DNA of 64,000 bases from Histomonas meleagridis (lineage: Eukaryota; Parabasalia; Tritrichomonadida; Dientamoebidae), in assembly GCA_020186115.1 (NCBI GenBank), contig WSYJ01000157.1, positions 868,001-932,000 on the forward strand, given 5' to 3'. The notes below the pieces were generated by a model. The model made no database searches. It was not told the DNA's origin and saw nothing but the letters and a program-made list of their open reading frames with translations. Both the position numbers and the translations under genes were made by a program. Shown here piece by piece: positions 41,501-51,400 of the stretch (position 1 is the first letter of the stretch; the number at the start of each line of letters is the position of its first letter).

Positions 41501-42133
41501 GGTTTCAGTTAATGGTAACTCCATTAATGTGTCAATGATTGATGGTAATGCATAGTCGGGGAATTTGGACATGATTATGTTGTCGAGCCATCTTTGACAA
41601 TGAACATTAGATGGAAATGCCCCATCTTTGTTCTCAAATTCAGTGGTTTCTTCATTTAAGATATTGAAGAGTGGTGGAATGATGGATAGAACTGCTTCAG
41701 ATATGTATTGTTTTGAAGGTTTCTCTTCTTTTAATGAACAAATCTTTTGAAATGTTTTATCCATGAGTTGAAATGACTTACGTAATGTGGACACTTGTGT
41801 AAGAAATGGTACTATCTTGGTAAGTTCTAATGTAAAGGCTCGAGCAGATTCTAATGTTTGAAATTGCCACCGAAGAATTGCTCGAATTGAACATAATACT
41901 GTCTCAGATATTAGAGAGTTTTGTGATTCTGCAAGAGATTCAAAAATTGCACGTAAAACACGATTGGGAGATAAATCAGATGCAATAGATTGTCTGATAT
42001 AATCACTAATTTTTTTTTCATTTAGACCAGAACCAAATTCAGACAATGCTCTTGAACTTGGGTTGTTTTCAGATTTGTTACTAGAGACATCATTGTAAAG
42101 TGTTAAGAGATTTTTGATTTCATCATCATCCAT
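38567..42133 (-). CDS. FANCI: FANCI-like protein (Fanconi anaemia ID complex)
   Basis: A 1188-residue helical-solenoid protein that I recognise as FANCI. Residues about 200-245 (LMELPLTETQISDFIES through KILPPLRKYP) match the FANCI solenoid-1 segment. About 325-545 (KDTFLKFFNEQLKID, HYFVEFAFILIDEANFG, RQIQIGIKILKKSL, YLDLDVIEQLMKFAVPKI, RTEKAKLNGVAALFYLILPI) follows the helical region holding the monoubiquitinated Lys523 in human. About 605-645 (LNEVYDPNDEIFPLKIQES) matches QFYEPKPDLLPPLKLE. Lys526 and Lys528 lie at or one residue from the human site. The C terminus is Lys/Glu-rich, like the basic/acidic tail of animal FANCI. FANCI pairs with FANCD2 on DNA at interstrand crosslinks; FANCD2 is not in the window. 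Assignment is by remembered alignment. Confidence 0.8.
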   Translation of the reverse strand: MDDDEIKNLLTLYNDVSSNKSENNPSSRALSEFGSGLNEKKISDYIRQSIASDLSPNRVLRAIFESLAESQNSLISETVLCSIRAILRWQFQTLESARAFTLELTKIVPFLTQVSTLRKSFQLMDKTFQKICSLKEEKPSKQYISEAVLSIIPPLFNILNEETTEFENKDGAFPSNVHCQRWLDNIIMSKFPDYALPSIIDTLMELPLTETQISDFIESIFSSLKETKLSIVAEKILPPLRKYPKLSFSCLNKFILTALELEKENNAESSQSLCNLIKTLFTISTSSRTVLDGFVKILTSQIGLPSHFTPFLIALTFNLSRLAPKVKDTFLKFFNEQLKIDSIRIRSNFLTSNYYLRKEFSSMISIEKAFSKAIQLSSYHIESNAHYFVEFAFILIDEANFGSYFKKDNGKIKECNSDFKPIPLRQIQIGIKILKKSLKLFHSSSNEIYNQIVQRLISNSTNSIYLIQILNSPEHLLEVIDYMQYLDLDVIEQLMKFAVPKIIQNEGLFDRAIINSRKVFFNRTEKAKLNGVAALFYLILPIPEKTFTQTYEDFNDNQSNINENLQFEVYSALIRGLNQSDIIQADILFFIPFLLKNNPNLSNLICQTLTEKLNEVYDPNDEIFPLKIQESTPHLIYCIFKCLHNIKQKNEEWNDLEYKLNKLYNETSEIDFDKLKEDLGIFTKPDVREIVISIILVMFNNVFLEDKDIALALFRLYDRIKYKRYEIEKINHKEENNQKSNLKFPHFMDTQRLKKLFQLFKDKKGDYSDDYGIQLYSLNIIKEMIIELNELRLELRVHRFKYVIILGEILFDSYDIQWSEPPAGIKNNISLIEILSKCCLQLINFVFETYDKNNFKYFLEKSGLISSKQEIKDSQQIIIQRIKQNVRNKTNKIIGYFCDISEKISLYCSYDSKNFKIIDKITKQLIMSNSLYAGKLLHLSCYFAPQIDFDFLLQYTNLITSRLSDEQPNSSSTMLQEMINIINNYLMNINIMINHWLPQLNVIKQEDISDFSMKICLYLLQLEKISKELLKIDFKLFPPNYYELMVKFLNEYYKSINKLLEMTMVLPNSTNEVLSELIKEITSTFDDYVIRFTIKNQMNDKKVMKGISRQEKFDANYAPKLHYIIDKVRSTTKNLIHKKLLDEELLETYCSLKGTEIKIPMNNRKKKGKEIEEDEMMDEERDEEQIYY

Positions 42134-42138
42134 TTTTT

Positions 42139-42168
42139 AAAAGTGCCAAATTTTAAAAGTGAATTCAC
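42139..42168 (-). promoter_or_regulatory. Start-proximal motifs of FANCI
   Basis: AAAAGTGCC (42139-42147) and AAAAGTGA (42155-42162) followed by ATTCACTT; on the coding strand these read GGCACTTTT and TCACTTTT, 6-30 bases before the ATG. Confidence 0.45.
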
Positions 42169-42331
42169 TTAATAGGGGTGCCCTAAAATGTAGAAGCCTT
42201 CCTGAAGTGAGTCCTTTCATCATGATGAAATAAATTTACAAAAACTAAGAAAAACATTCAAAATATAAACATTTAAAACTTTTTTTTTTTGATTTGTAAG
42301 TATAAAAAAAAATATTAACGATCAATTTAAC

Positions 42332-42337
42332 AAAAAA
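42332..42337 (-). terminator. RNA polymerase III T6 terminator
   Basis: Six A on the plus strand (T6 on the tRNA strand) start four bases after the 3' end of the tRNA gene, the usual Pol III stop. Confidence 0.75.
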
Positions 42338-42340
42338 TTA

Positions 42341-42412
42341 GGGGCGATTCGGGAATCGAACCCGAGACCTCTCGCACCCAAAGCGAGAATCATTCCACTA
42401 GACCAATCACCC
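42341..42412 (-). tRNA. tRNA-Pro (TGG)
   Basis: 72 nt fold as a cloverleaf: acceptor GGGTGAT / ATCGCCC, D arm with TGGTCTAGTGGAA, anticodon stem CTCGC/GCGAG enclosing loop TTTGGGT with anticodon TGG, and T arm CTCGG GTTCGAT CCGAA-type with GGTTCGATTCC as the B box. The discriminator base is C, which is usual for eukaryotic tRNA-Pro. No intron and no encoded CCA. Confidence 0.95.
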
Positions 42413-42684
42413 GTATCGATTATTTATATTAGTCATATTATCTATATTTAATTGTACTTCTTATAAAATCTAGATTTTATAACAAAGAAGCACAAAATGA
42501 CGATATTCACCTATGACTTCATATTTATATATTTTAAACACTATATTTCATATTTTAAAAATAAATTGAATGAAAAATTATCATATAGCACCTATGCATT
42601 AACTTATTTTTATAAAGCCTGAAGAGATAAATCCTCACCCACATTAAGTTAAAATAGAAATAAATTCAGGTGTCAGAAAATTAT
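42413..42684. other. Intergenic between the tRNA and the ankyrin gene
   Basis: 272 bp of AT-rich DNA holding the upstream flank of the tRNA and the 3' flank of the ankyrin gene. No feature recognised. Confidence 0.4.
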
Positions 42685-45047
42685 TTACTTTTTCATTTTT
42701 GAAAGGATTTCCTTGATACCTCTGTCAATTTGATTTTGATAAAACTGTTCTAAAGCGCTTAAAGTTTTAAATATTTAAAATAATTTCCGAATACTATTTT
42801 GAAAAACCAAATTATCAAAATTAATTTGAAATTAATTAAATAAATACTTTGAGTATTGATATCAATACCTTTTTGTTCAAGAAGTAATTTAACTATTTCT
42901 GAATGACCTTCTAGAGATGCTAACATAAGTGCTGTTCTAAATAATTTAAATAATTTCCGTATATTATTTTGAAACATCAAATTATTAAAATCGATTTTAA
43001 ACAAAACAAATAAATATTTCTTGCATTAATATCAATTCCTTTTTGTTCAAGAAGTAATTTAACTATGTTTATTTTACCTTTAAAAGATGCATACATAAAT
43101 GCTGTCCATAATATTTTAAATAATTTCCGTATATTATTTTGAAACATTAAATTATTATAATCAATTTTAAACAAAACAAATAAATATTTTTTGCATTAAT
43201 ATCAATTCCTTTTTGTTCAAGAAGTAATTTAACTATTTCTATATGATCATTTAAGGAAGCTACTATAAGTGATACTTCAAATAATTTCAATAACTTCCAA
43301 TTATTATTTGTAAATATGAAATTATTAAAGCAAATTTTAAATAGATTTAATAAATATCTTTGACATTTACATCAATTTCTTTTTGTTCAAGAAGTAATTT
43401 AACAATTTCAATGTAACCATTTTTAGAAGCATAAAGAAGTGCCGTGTAAAATATTTTGAATAATTTCCGAATATATTTTTAGAGCATCATATTATGAAAA
43501 CAATCATTAAATAATACAAATATACATCTTTAGCATTTAAATCGATTCCTTTTTGTTCAAGAAGTAATTTAACAATTTCTGTATTATTGTTCATCGATGC
43601 AAAAATAAGAGGTGTTTTCTAATGAATATATAAAATCCAATTTATGAATTGAAACATTAGGATTTAAAAAAAAAATTTAAATAAACAAATTAAATATATT
43701 TTACATTTACATTGATATTAAATTTATAATTCTCAAGAAAGAATTTAAGAATTTCATTAAGATTATTCAAAGATGCTGTAATAATTGGTTCTTCAAAACA
43801 TTTAAAATAATTCCAAATAATAAAATGAGAAATATTTTGAATGAAATAAACAGTAAAAAAATGATATAAATATTTTTGGTATTAACATCAAATTTCTTTT
43901 CTTCTATAATATATTTCACAAGTTCAATGTTTTCTGAGATTATTGAACAATATAAAATATTTGTTGGAATTCGATCATATCCTTCAAGAAAATGTTTTAT
44001 TAAATAAATATTTCCAATTTTAGCTGATTCATTAACAAGAACATCATTTGTTTTCATCCCTTCTTCTTCTAAAAATGATAAAAGTTCATAATTAAAAAAG
44101 AGAATACATTTCCTTCCTATCGCTGCTAAATCTTTAAATTGATATATCTTTTTATCATACATATATTTAAAGATATCATTTCGATGATATTCAATTGCTA
44201 TTTCATGTGTGTCTCTAAAATCAGTATGATTTTGTTCACATAAATGAATAATTTCAAGATTCGCACCTGCAATAGCATATTTACCTGTTTTATTAACATT
44301 CGCTCCGTTTAATAATAAAAACCTAAAACAATTAATTGATCCAAAAAATGCTGCATAATCAATTAATGAAACATTTTCTTCATTAATAAATGAATATCGT
44401 TCATAAAGTGATGGCTCAATTTCTTGATTAAAGTTAAAATCATTTTGTGCTGTCATTTCTTGAAGTTTTTCGATTTCATCATTTCGAATTATTTTTGCAA
44501 TTTCATTTGGATTAACTCCTTCTTTAACATATTTCTTATGAAGTTCCCAATCGTTATTCGATAGTTTTTCAATGTTTTTCGTAAAATAATTTTTAAAAGA
44601 ATTAAAACACTTTGAAATTATTTCATCTTTTGAAAAATAATGTGCAAAATAATATGTTGGCTGAGATTTTACAAAACTTGGATCAACTAAACCTTGTTCT
44701 ATCATTTTTTCTATAATATAATATGATTCTTGTGGTCTATATGAAAAATTTAACATTGAAAACAATTTATTCTTCGTATAATTGATTTTAATGTGTTCTT
44801 TATTCTTTTCTTGAAGTATTTTTAAAAATTGTATTGCAAAATCAAAATTACCCTTTTGTGATACAATTGAAGAAAATACTAATTGAGAAATAATATGTAT
44901 AAATAAATATGGAAAATCATTATCAAAAATATCCATTACTTTTTTGACAGATTCATCTAAGTTTTCAGTGTTTAAATTATATACTATATATTCGAGTTGA
45001 TTAAGGAATGATAAGTCCTTATTTTCATGTGAACTTTTTATTTCCAT
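42685..45047 (-). CDS. DUF3447/ankyrin protein gene with seven 83-bp frame-breaking spacers
   Basis: The best-preserved member of the family here. Coding segments on the minus strand are 45047-43875 (391 codons, unique DUF3447-like domain ending in a first ankyrin, NIELVKYIIEEKKFDVNTK), 43791-43699 (31 codons), 43615-43529, 43445-43359, 43275-43189, 43105-43019 and 42935-42849 (29 codons each, TALMLASLEGHSEIVKLLLE type) and 42765-42685 (26 codons plus TAA, a Lys-rich tail ending LSKMKK). Every segment is a multiple of three and together they would give 593 residues. The seven intervening spacers are each exactly 83 bp. Without removal of the spacers, translation shifts frame and stops soon after the first repeat (stop at 43767). 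A 34-residue ankyrin would need five more codons per unit, so part of each spacer may be coding. Confidence 0.65.
42766..43874 (-). repeat. Seven 83-bp inter-ankyrin spacers
   Basis: Spacers: 42766-42848, 42936-43018, 43106-43188, 43276-43358, 43446-43528, 43616-43698 and 43792-43874, all 83 bp although their sequences differ at many positions. On the coding strand the 5' end is like RATATTTATTTG and the 3' half carries AAATAATATNYGGAAATTAT then TTAAANTATTT. A 7-bp inverted repeat (AAATAAT ... ATTATTT) flanks the GG in most copies. No GT or AG is invariant at the ends. Confidence 0.85.
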
Positions 45048-45410
45048 CGAACAAAAAAATAAGATAATTTAAAATAAATAATGGGCAATTATTTTGGAGA
45101 ATTGTTGTTAGGATGACTTTTTGAAAATAAATTTGAGTATTTCACATCAATTTCTTAACTTTACAGCATATAGATGAAGTGAAACCGATTTTTCCCCGCC
45201 GAAAAAGTGATCGATCACATAATGTCAATTTTATCGTAAATCTTAGAATCACAAATTCAATCTTGAATTTATTTTAGAAAAATTTTCGGTGAAATTTCAC
45301 CAAAAATCATCAATGATCATAAATTAAATTGCAAAAAAGTTTTCAATCATCAATTAAATGAACGAACGGTATCATAAAAAATGAAATCCGAAAAAAACAT
45401 TTTTATTATT
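45048..45410. other. Upstream region of the ankyrin gene / 3' flank of BEACH gene
   Basis: Contains GTGATCGATCAC (about 45208-45219), a perfect palindrome, and ATCATCAATGATCAT near 45306. Likely promoter DNA for the ankyrin gene; no ORF. Confidence 0.4.
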
Positions 45411-48400
45411 TCAATCATGACCCAAATTGATATACATCAAATTTCCTTCGTTATCGGACAACAAAAATGTTTCATATTGTTGCAAGAATATTATATCCAA
45501 TATTTTCTTATCCAAGTTAATCTCGTCGATAATTTTCAACGAAGGCAAATCGATATATACGAAGTAACCATTTTCGAATATTGCTCCTATTCCAATGCAT
45601 CCATTATCTATTTCGACTTTGCAATATTTTTCCAACAATTTATTAATTTTAATTTCCCTTAAGTACATTGTATTCACGTTAAACAATTTAAATGTTGTTT
45701 CGACACCTGTTGTTTGTTTTTGTGATACCACAACAATATAACCCAAGTCGAACAACATTACATATTGTATAATTTGTTCATCGACGTCGATTTTAATTGA
45801 TCGAATATATCTTCCTGTTAGAAGCGAAGACAAAACAAGTTGTTTATTTTTGTCGATACTTACAATGATTTGTAAATTTGAATTTGCATCGATATCAACA
45901 ATCGATGTTAAATGTGGAGATATTCGATACAAAGGTTGAAGTTTATTATCGAAAGAAGAAATGTTCCATAAAGATAATGATGAATCTCTCCATGAAGTTA
46001 ACAAATAATTTCCTCCCGCATTACATACTGAAGTTAATAATGAATAATTTTGACTTTGCGAATATAAATGTGTTAAACCATTCTTTAAATCGATTTTAAA
46101 TATATGAAATGTATTATCCCATTGTGAAGATAATATAATACGAAGTGGATCATTAAAGAATGAAAATGATTTCATTGTATTAATGTAATTATTCTCTGAT
46201 AATAAATATGATTCAAATGTTCCATGTTGTGTAATAAATGGTTGGAATTCAATCGATTTAAATTCTTTAGGTAATGGAAATGAATAAAATTTCATTTCGT
46301 TACTTATCATAAACAAATGACTTTCCGCAAATGATAAATAAAAAATCGGGTTTTGTAGTGTTAATAATATATTTAAAGAAGAAAATGACGTAATTAATGA
46401 AGGTATAGGTACATAAGTACGTTTTGGATGTACGACATTAAATAATTGTTTAGGTATAATACCGAAATTACTTGCATGTATTTGGATATCAAATGTTAAA
46501 TCAGGATTATTATAAGCGTTATATTTCATTAATGAAGATTCATAACAATATGCATGAAATGTATTATTACATTTTATCGCATTTTCCCCATTTTGTGCAT
46601 AACCAAATATTAAATCGATCCATTCATTTAAATGTTCAGAGACATATTGACTTTCTAAAGCTTTACGATGAATACTAATGAAATCATCAGCATCTTTACT
46701 CCACGGTGGTAATATTACATCACCAATTTGTATATTTAAATCTTCATGAATTCCTAAATCAAATTGATTTTTATTAATCAAAAAATCAGGTAACGTGAAG
46801 AATTCGGGAATTATTTCCCTAAAATCATTGTTTAATGATGTTACTGCATCATAACTTTTAGCTATAGACCAAAATGTACGATTTGGTTTATCGAATTTTT
46901 CATCATGCATTCCAATATGTAAAGAAGTAAAAGGCTCAAGTCGCATTAAATAATGAACTATGTAAGAAGATGTCGAATAATGTAATCGATATAAACATTT
47001 TTCTGGTGATTCTGGACATAATTCATAGTCACGTTTAAGTTTATTTAATCGTTCAATGTTTAATGCACCAATTGGTTTAGATAAATCTCGATAATTATTC
47101 GGATCATTTAAATCAATTGTTTCAGATGTATAATTAGATAATATCCATGGAAAGATTGGATATTGTGATAAATCATTAAAACTTCGACCGGATAAAAGAT
47201 TTAAATATATTAGATATTCATAATTTGATATTTCCCCAATTTGCCAACGTTTAGTAAATTGATTTATATAATCTTTTGAATTCCATAATTTAATACCTTG
47301 TTTAAGATAAGGATAATTTAAGTTATTAATTTTTTGTAATATTTTCTCTCGAATTCCATTATTACAAAAATAAAAGAAATAACTCTTTTGTTTGATAAGG
47401 AAGAATTCTAATCCATAATTAAAATGTAAATATGCGCGATGTAATATCATTTTAATTGTTGATAAAGGGAATTGCACATAATGACTTTCATTACCACTGA
47501 AAAATATTTCGGTATTATATAAGAAAAATGTTCCATCGATTTGTCCATGTATAGTAATTAATTGACATTGCGTTGAAAATATACATTCTTGTGAAGATTT
47601 TTGGATTTCTTCATCTTTAATATTTTCTTCTTCTTCTTCTTCTTCAATTTTAGGTTCTTTAATATCGATTTTCTTAATTATGATATGATCACGTCGATCA
47701 GAAGCAATTTTATGATCATCAAATTTATTATTCGGCTTTAAGAACATTCGACGATATTTATTATCATAAATTGACCAAAGTTTCCAATGTTCAATTTTAT
47801 TAGAGATACACCAAGGCCCACCATTCGATAATAAATCTCTTGAAATATGTTTATAAGCTTTTTTACATGTTATCATTTTATTTTGTAATTCAGATAAAAA
47901 TGTTTGATGTTCTTGTTGAAACTTTATTGAAAATGTTGAAATATCAATGATGTTCTTAATTTTATTTGATATTTCGTTTAATTGTAATCTATTTAATCGA
48001 TCAATAGATATATTTTTCATTAGTTCAGATTTCTCTTTTAATAAATTAAAGAAATTTAAAGTAAATTCACGTGTAAGTTCATAAAACTCGGCTTGAATTA
48101 ATTGCTTAGAAAATATATTAAACTTTTGCGTATTTGATGGTATTATTTTATCGAAATAATTTTTAAATGTTTCTATGAAATCATTAAACCTTTGATAATT
48201 ATTAGGTTTAAGTATTTGATAAAAAGCTAAAGCAAAAAATGATAATTCAAATTGGTTATATAATGATCGATTTTTATATCTTTTCATAAAGATATCATAA
48301 ATATCATCGAATTGTTCAGGATCATTACGTATTATATAATAAATTATTAATGAATAAGCTTCATAATATTTTAATTGTTTATCAAAAAATGGAAAACTTA

Positions 48401-51400
48401 AATCAAAATTACGTTTTGCTTCTTGTTCTTTTAATGAAAATGTTGAATTTATTAAGTTAATCAAAGAATAAGCAATTTTTATATCAAGCCATTTACTATC
48501 TGAAGTAATTCTCACAGAAAAATTAAATTTATAATTATCAGGTATACGGAAATTATAATTTCCTTCTTTTAAATAAAGAGAATTATTAATATAACTAATT
48601 TTAGTTAAAGAATTATTAACATGATTATCATGTAAAGATAAAAGTTCTAAATTATAATAAAATGGTTCAACATTTGGTATATAAAACAAATAACAAAAAA
48701 CTTCGGACATTACTATAGATAAAATTGATTCATTTATATTATTGTTTAAGTTTTCTAATATTTCACATAAAATTTCTTGTACAAATTTAGTAATATCAAA
48801 ATGTCTTTGGATTTTAATATATTGGAAATATGTTAATAACTCAGAAAACCCATTTCTATTACCATTTTTAATAATAGTTATACTAATTTTAGCAAATATA
48901 TTTATTACTGATTTTAATTCATCTTTATTATTAAATAATATTTCGGGTCTATTCGATTGTAACATTAAATGGAATAGCCAATAATACCACGAATTTACAG
49001 ATGATATAGAATTACATGTTTCCATATTATCATCTAAAATTCGATTTAATGCAATTAAAAAATGTTTTATTAAAACAGTATCATAAAAATTCGAAAGATA
49101 TGAAATGAATGGAAATATATGATCCATTATGAATGGATTATTACTGAAGAATAATTCTAATGATTTATCCCACATTTTTTGTGTTAAGTTTTGATGATTA
49201 AATGTTCCTATTATAGTTAAAAATGTATCACTTAAATTACGTTTTGGTTTAATTAAAATTCCTTTTGATTCAAAGTCATAAATTAAGACTAAAAACTTTA
49301 ATCCAAATAATCGAATTTCTTCATGTTTAGATGTAAATAATGTAATAAATTCATCATAATAACCATATTTCTCAACGATTTTATGGAAATTATGAACTTT
49401 TTCGGACATTAATATATACATATTTTCTAATATTTCTAAATGTAATTCAACATTTAAATGTAATTTATCAACTGAATGTGATTCATCATCTAAAATCGAT
49501 TCATTATTTGTTTGTGATTTAGTATCTGAAGACAAAAATGAAAATTCATATAATGATTGCATATCAGTAAAATTAAAATTAAATTTTGCTAAAGATATTA
49601 TAAATTCCCATAATACTTTACGTATTTCTACATTTTTTTCATTAAATAATAATAATAAAATCGATTTAATTGATATAGTTGATATAATCAAATGAGGATC
49701 TTCTCTAAATATTTGTTCATTATCAGTTTTTATTACATAAATTTGTATATCGATAGGTACATGATGCCAAAGTTCGAAATTCATCCAAATATCATTTATC
49801 ATATTTAATTTATAATCATCACAATTTAATTCCAAATATAAATTCAACAAATGATTAATGATTTTATATGAAAAAGTCTTTGGACTAATTTCTAAAAATA
49901 ATGAAGCTAAACATTTAAATCCATCGAATTGATCAAAGTTAGCTTGAAGTATATCATTACCATGACAAAACAATGAAAATAATCCAAGTAATGACTCGAA
50001 AAAGTTTGATGAATAATCATTTTCTTCTTTTAATATAGATAAATTAACTTGTTTAAATAAAGGGAAAAATGTTTTTAATCCTCCAACATTTGCTACTACA
50101 TCAGAGAATGTTGTAGAAAATGGTATAATTTGACCTTTAACAGTTGCTTTACCAATTGAATTTTGTGCTAAATTTGCACAAAAATTATCAATTGTCATTC
50201 TCGCATTATAACAAAATAATAAATGTGAATTTAATGAATCATTAAATAATTGTATACATTCTTGAGGTAAAGCTTTATATAATGAAGTAGTTGAAGAAGA
50301 AAATGAATATATAAAATCATTAGGTAAATGTGATAAAGATATTATAGTTGAATTATTTAATGCTATATTAAATAAATAAACACAACTCATATTAAATATT
50401 AATGGCGAATCGAAGAAATTCTTCTTTGATTTAGATACATTACCTATTACGATATTAATTGCTTGATTAAATTTAATAGTTTTCTTACATATAAATTGTT
50501 GTGTTAATACACCATTAATATAAAATAAAATTATATTATTATCAACTGTTAATACAATGTTATACCATTGATGAGGTACAAAAACATGATTAATTTTATA
50601 TGTAATAATTTGATCTTTTTCATTAGATTGATATTCTATTACAAGATTTTTATCTTCGAAAAATAATTCAAATCGTTGATTAGAAGTAGTAATTAAAGAA
50701 AATAAATAAGGTTTAGTATTCGGAAATCCCCAAACTGCGCCAAGTTCAAATCTAATCATAAAAGAAAACTTATTATATATTAAAGAACTCGGAATTTCAG
50801 GAACATAAATTCCAGAAAGTCTTCCATCAAAATGTATAAAAGAAGAAGGATTTTCATATGTATTTGATGTTAACATATTAGTAAAACTTGATATTAAAAA
50901 ACTATTCCACCATGGGCGATATTTATTATCGATTATATTCATTGAATGAATACATTCGAAAAATGTCTTCCAATGAAATATAAATGATGAAACAGTAGAA
51001 AATAATGAAAGTAAACATATTATTGATTTTTGTTCATTTTCATTACAATCATTATAACAAGGAAATGATTCGAAATATTTTATAATACATATTGGCATTT
51101 TAGATCGAAAAACTTGTAATTTATTCGTGACAGATGAGATACAAATTTGATTAATATAATGAAATATTTGTTGATGTTCTTTCAGATGTTTTGTCATTCC
51201 ATGTAAAAATGGTAAAATTCTTTGGTTATGAATTTCTGCTGTATTTGGGCAATTTGATAATGAAATTGGTTGTTCGAATAATAAACGTAATAATATATTA
51301 ATAGTTTCTTCACCAAAAGGTAATCCTTGAATATATTTTTGTAATTCTATCATTGGGAATTTTGTAACTCGTTTTCGCATTTGATTATTACCTTCTGTTA

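Noticed and set aside
42766-43874. Canonical GT-AG introns in the 83-bp spacers
   Set aside because: No GT and no AG is invariant at comparable positions, and the ACTAAC-type branch motif is absent. Spliced removal stays a hypothesis only.
45381-45662. Plus-strand ORFs inside the BEACH gene
   Set aside because: Antisense to a well-supported WD40 coding region.
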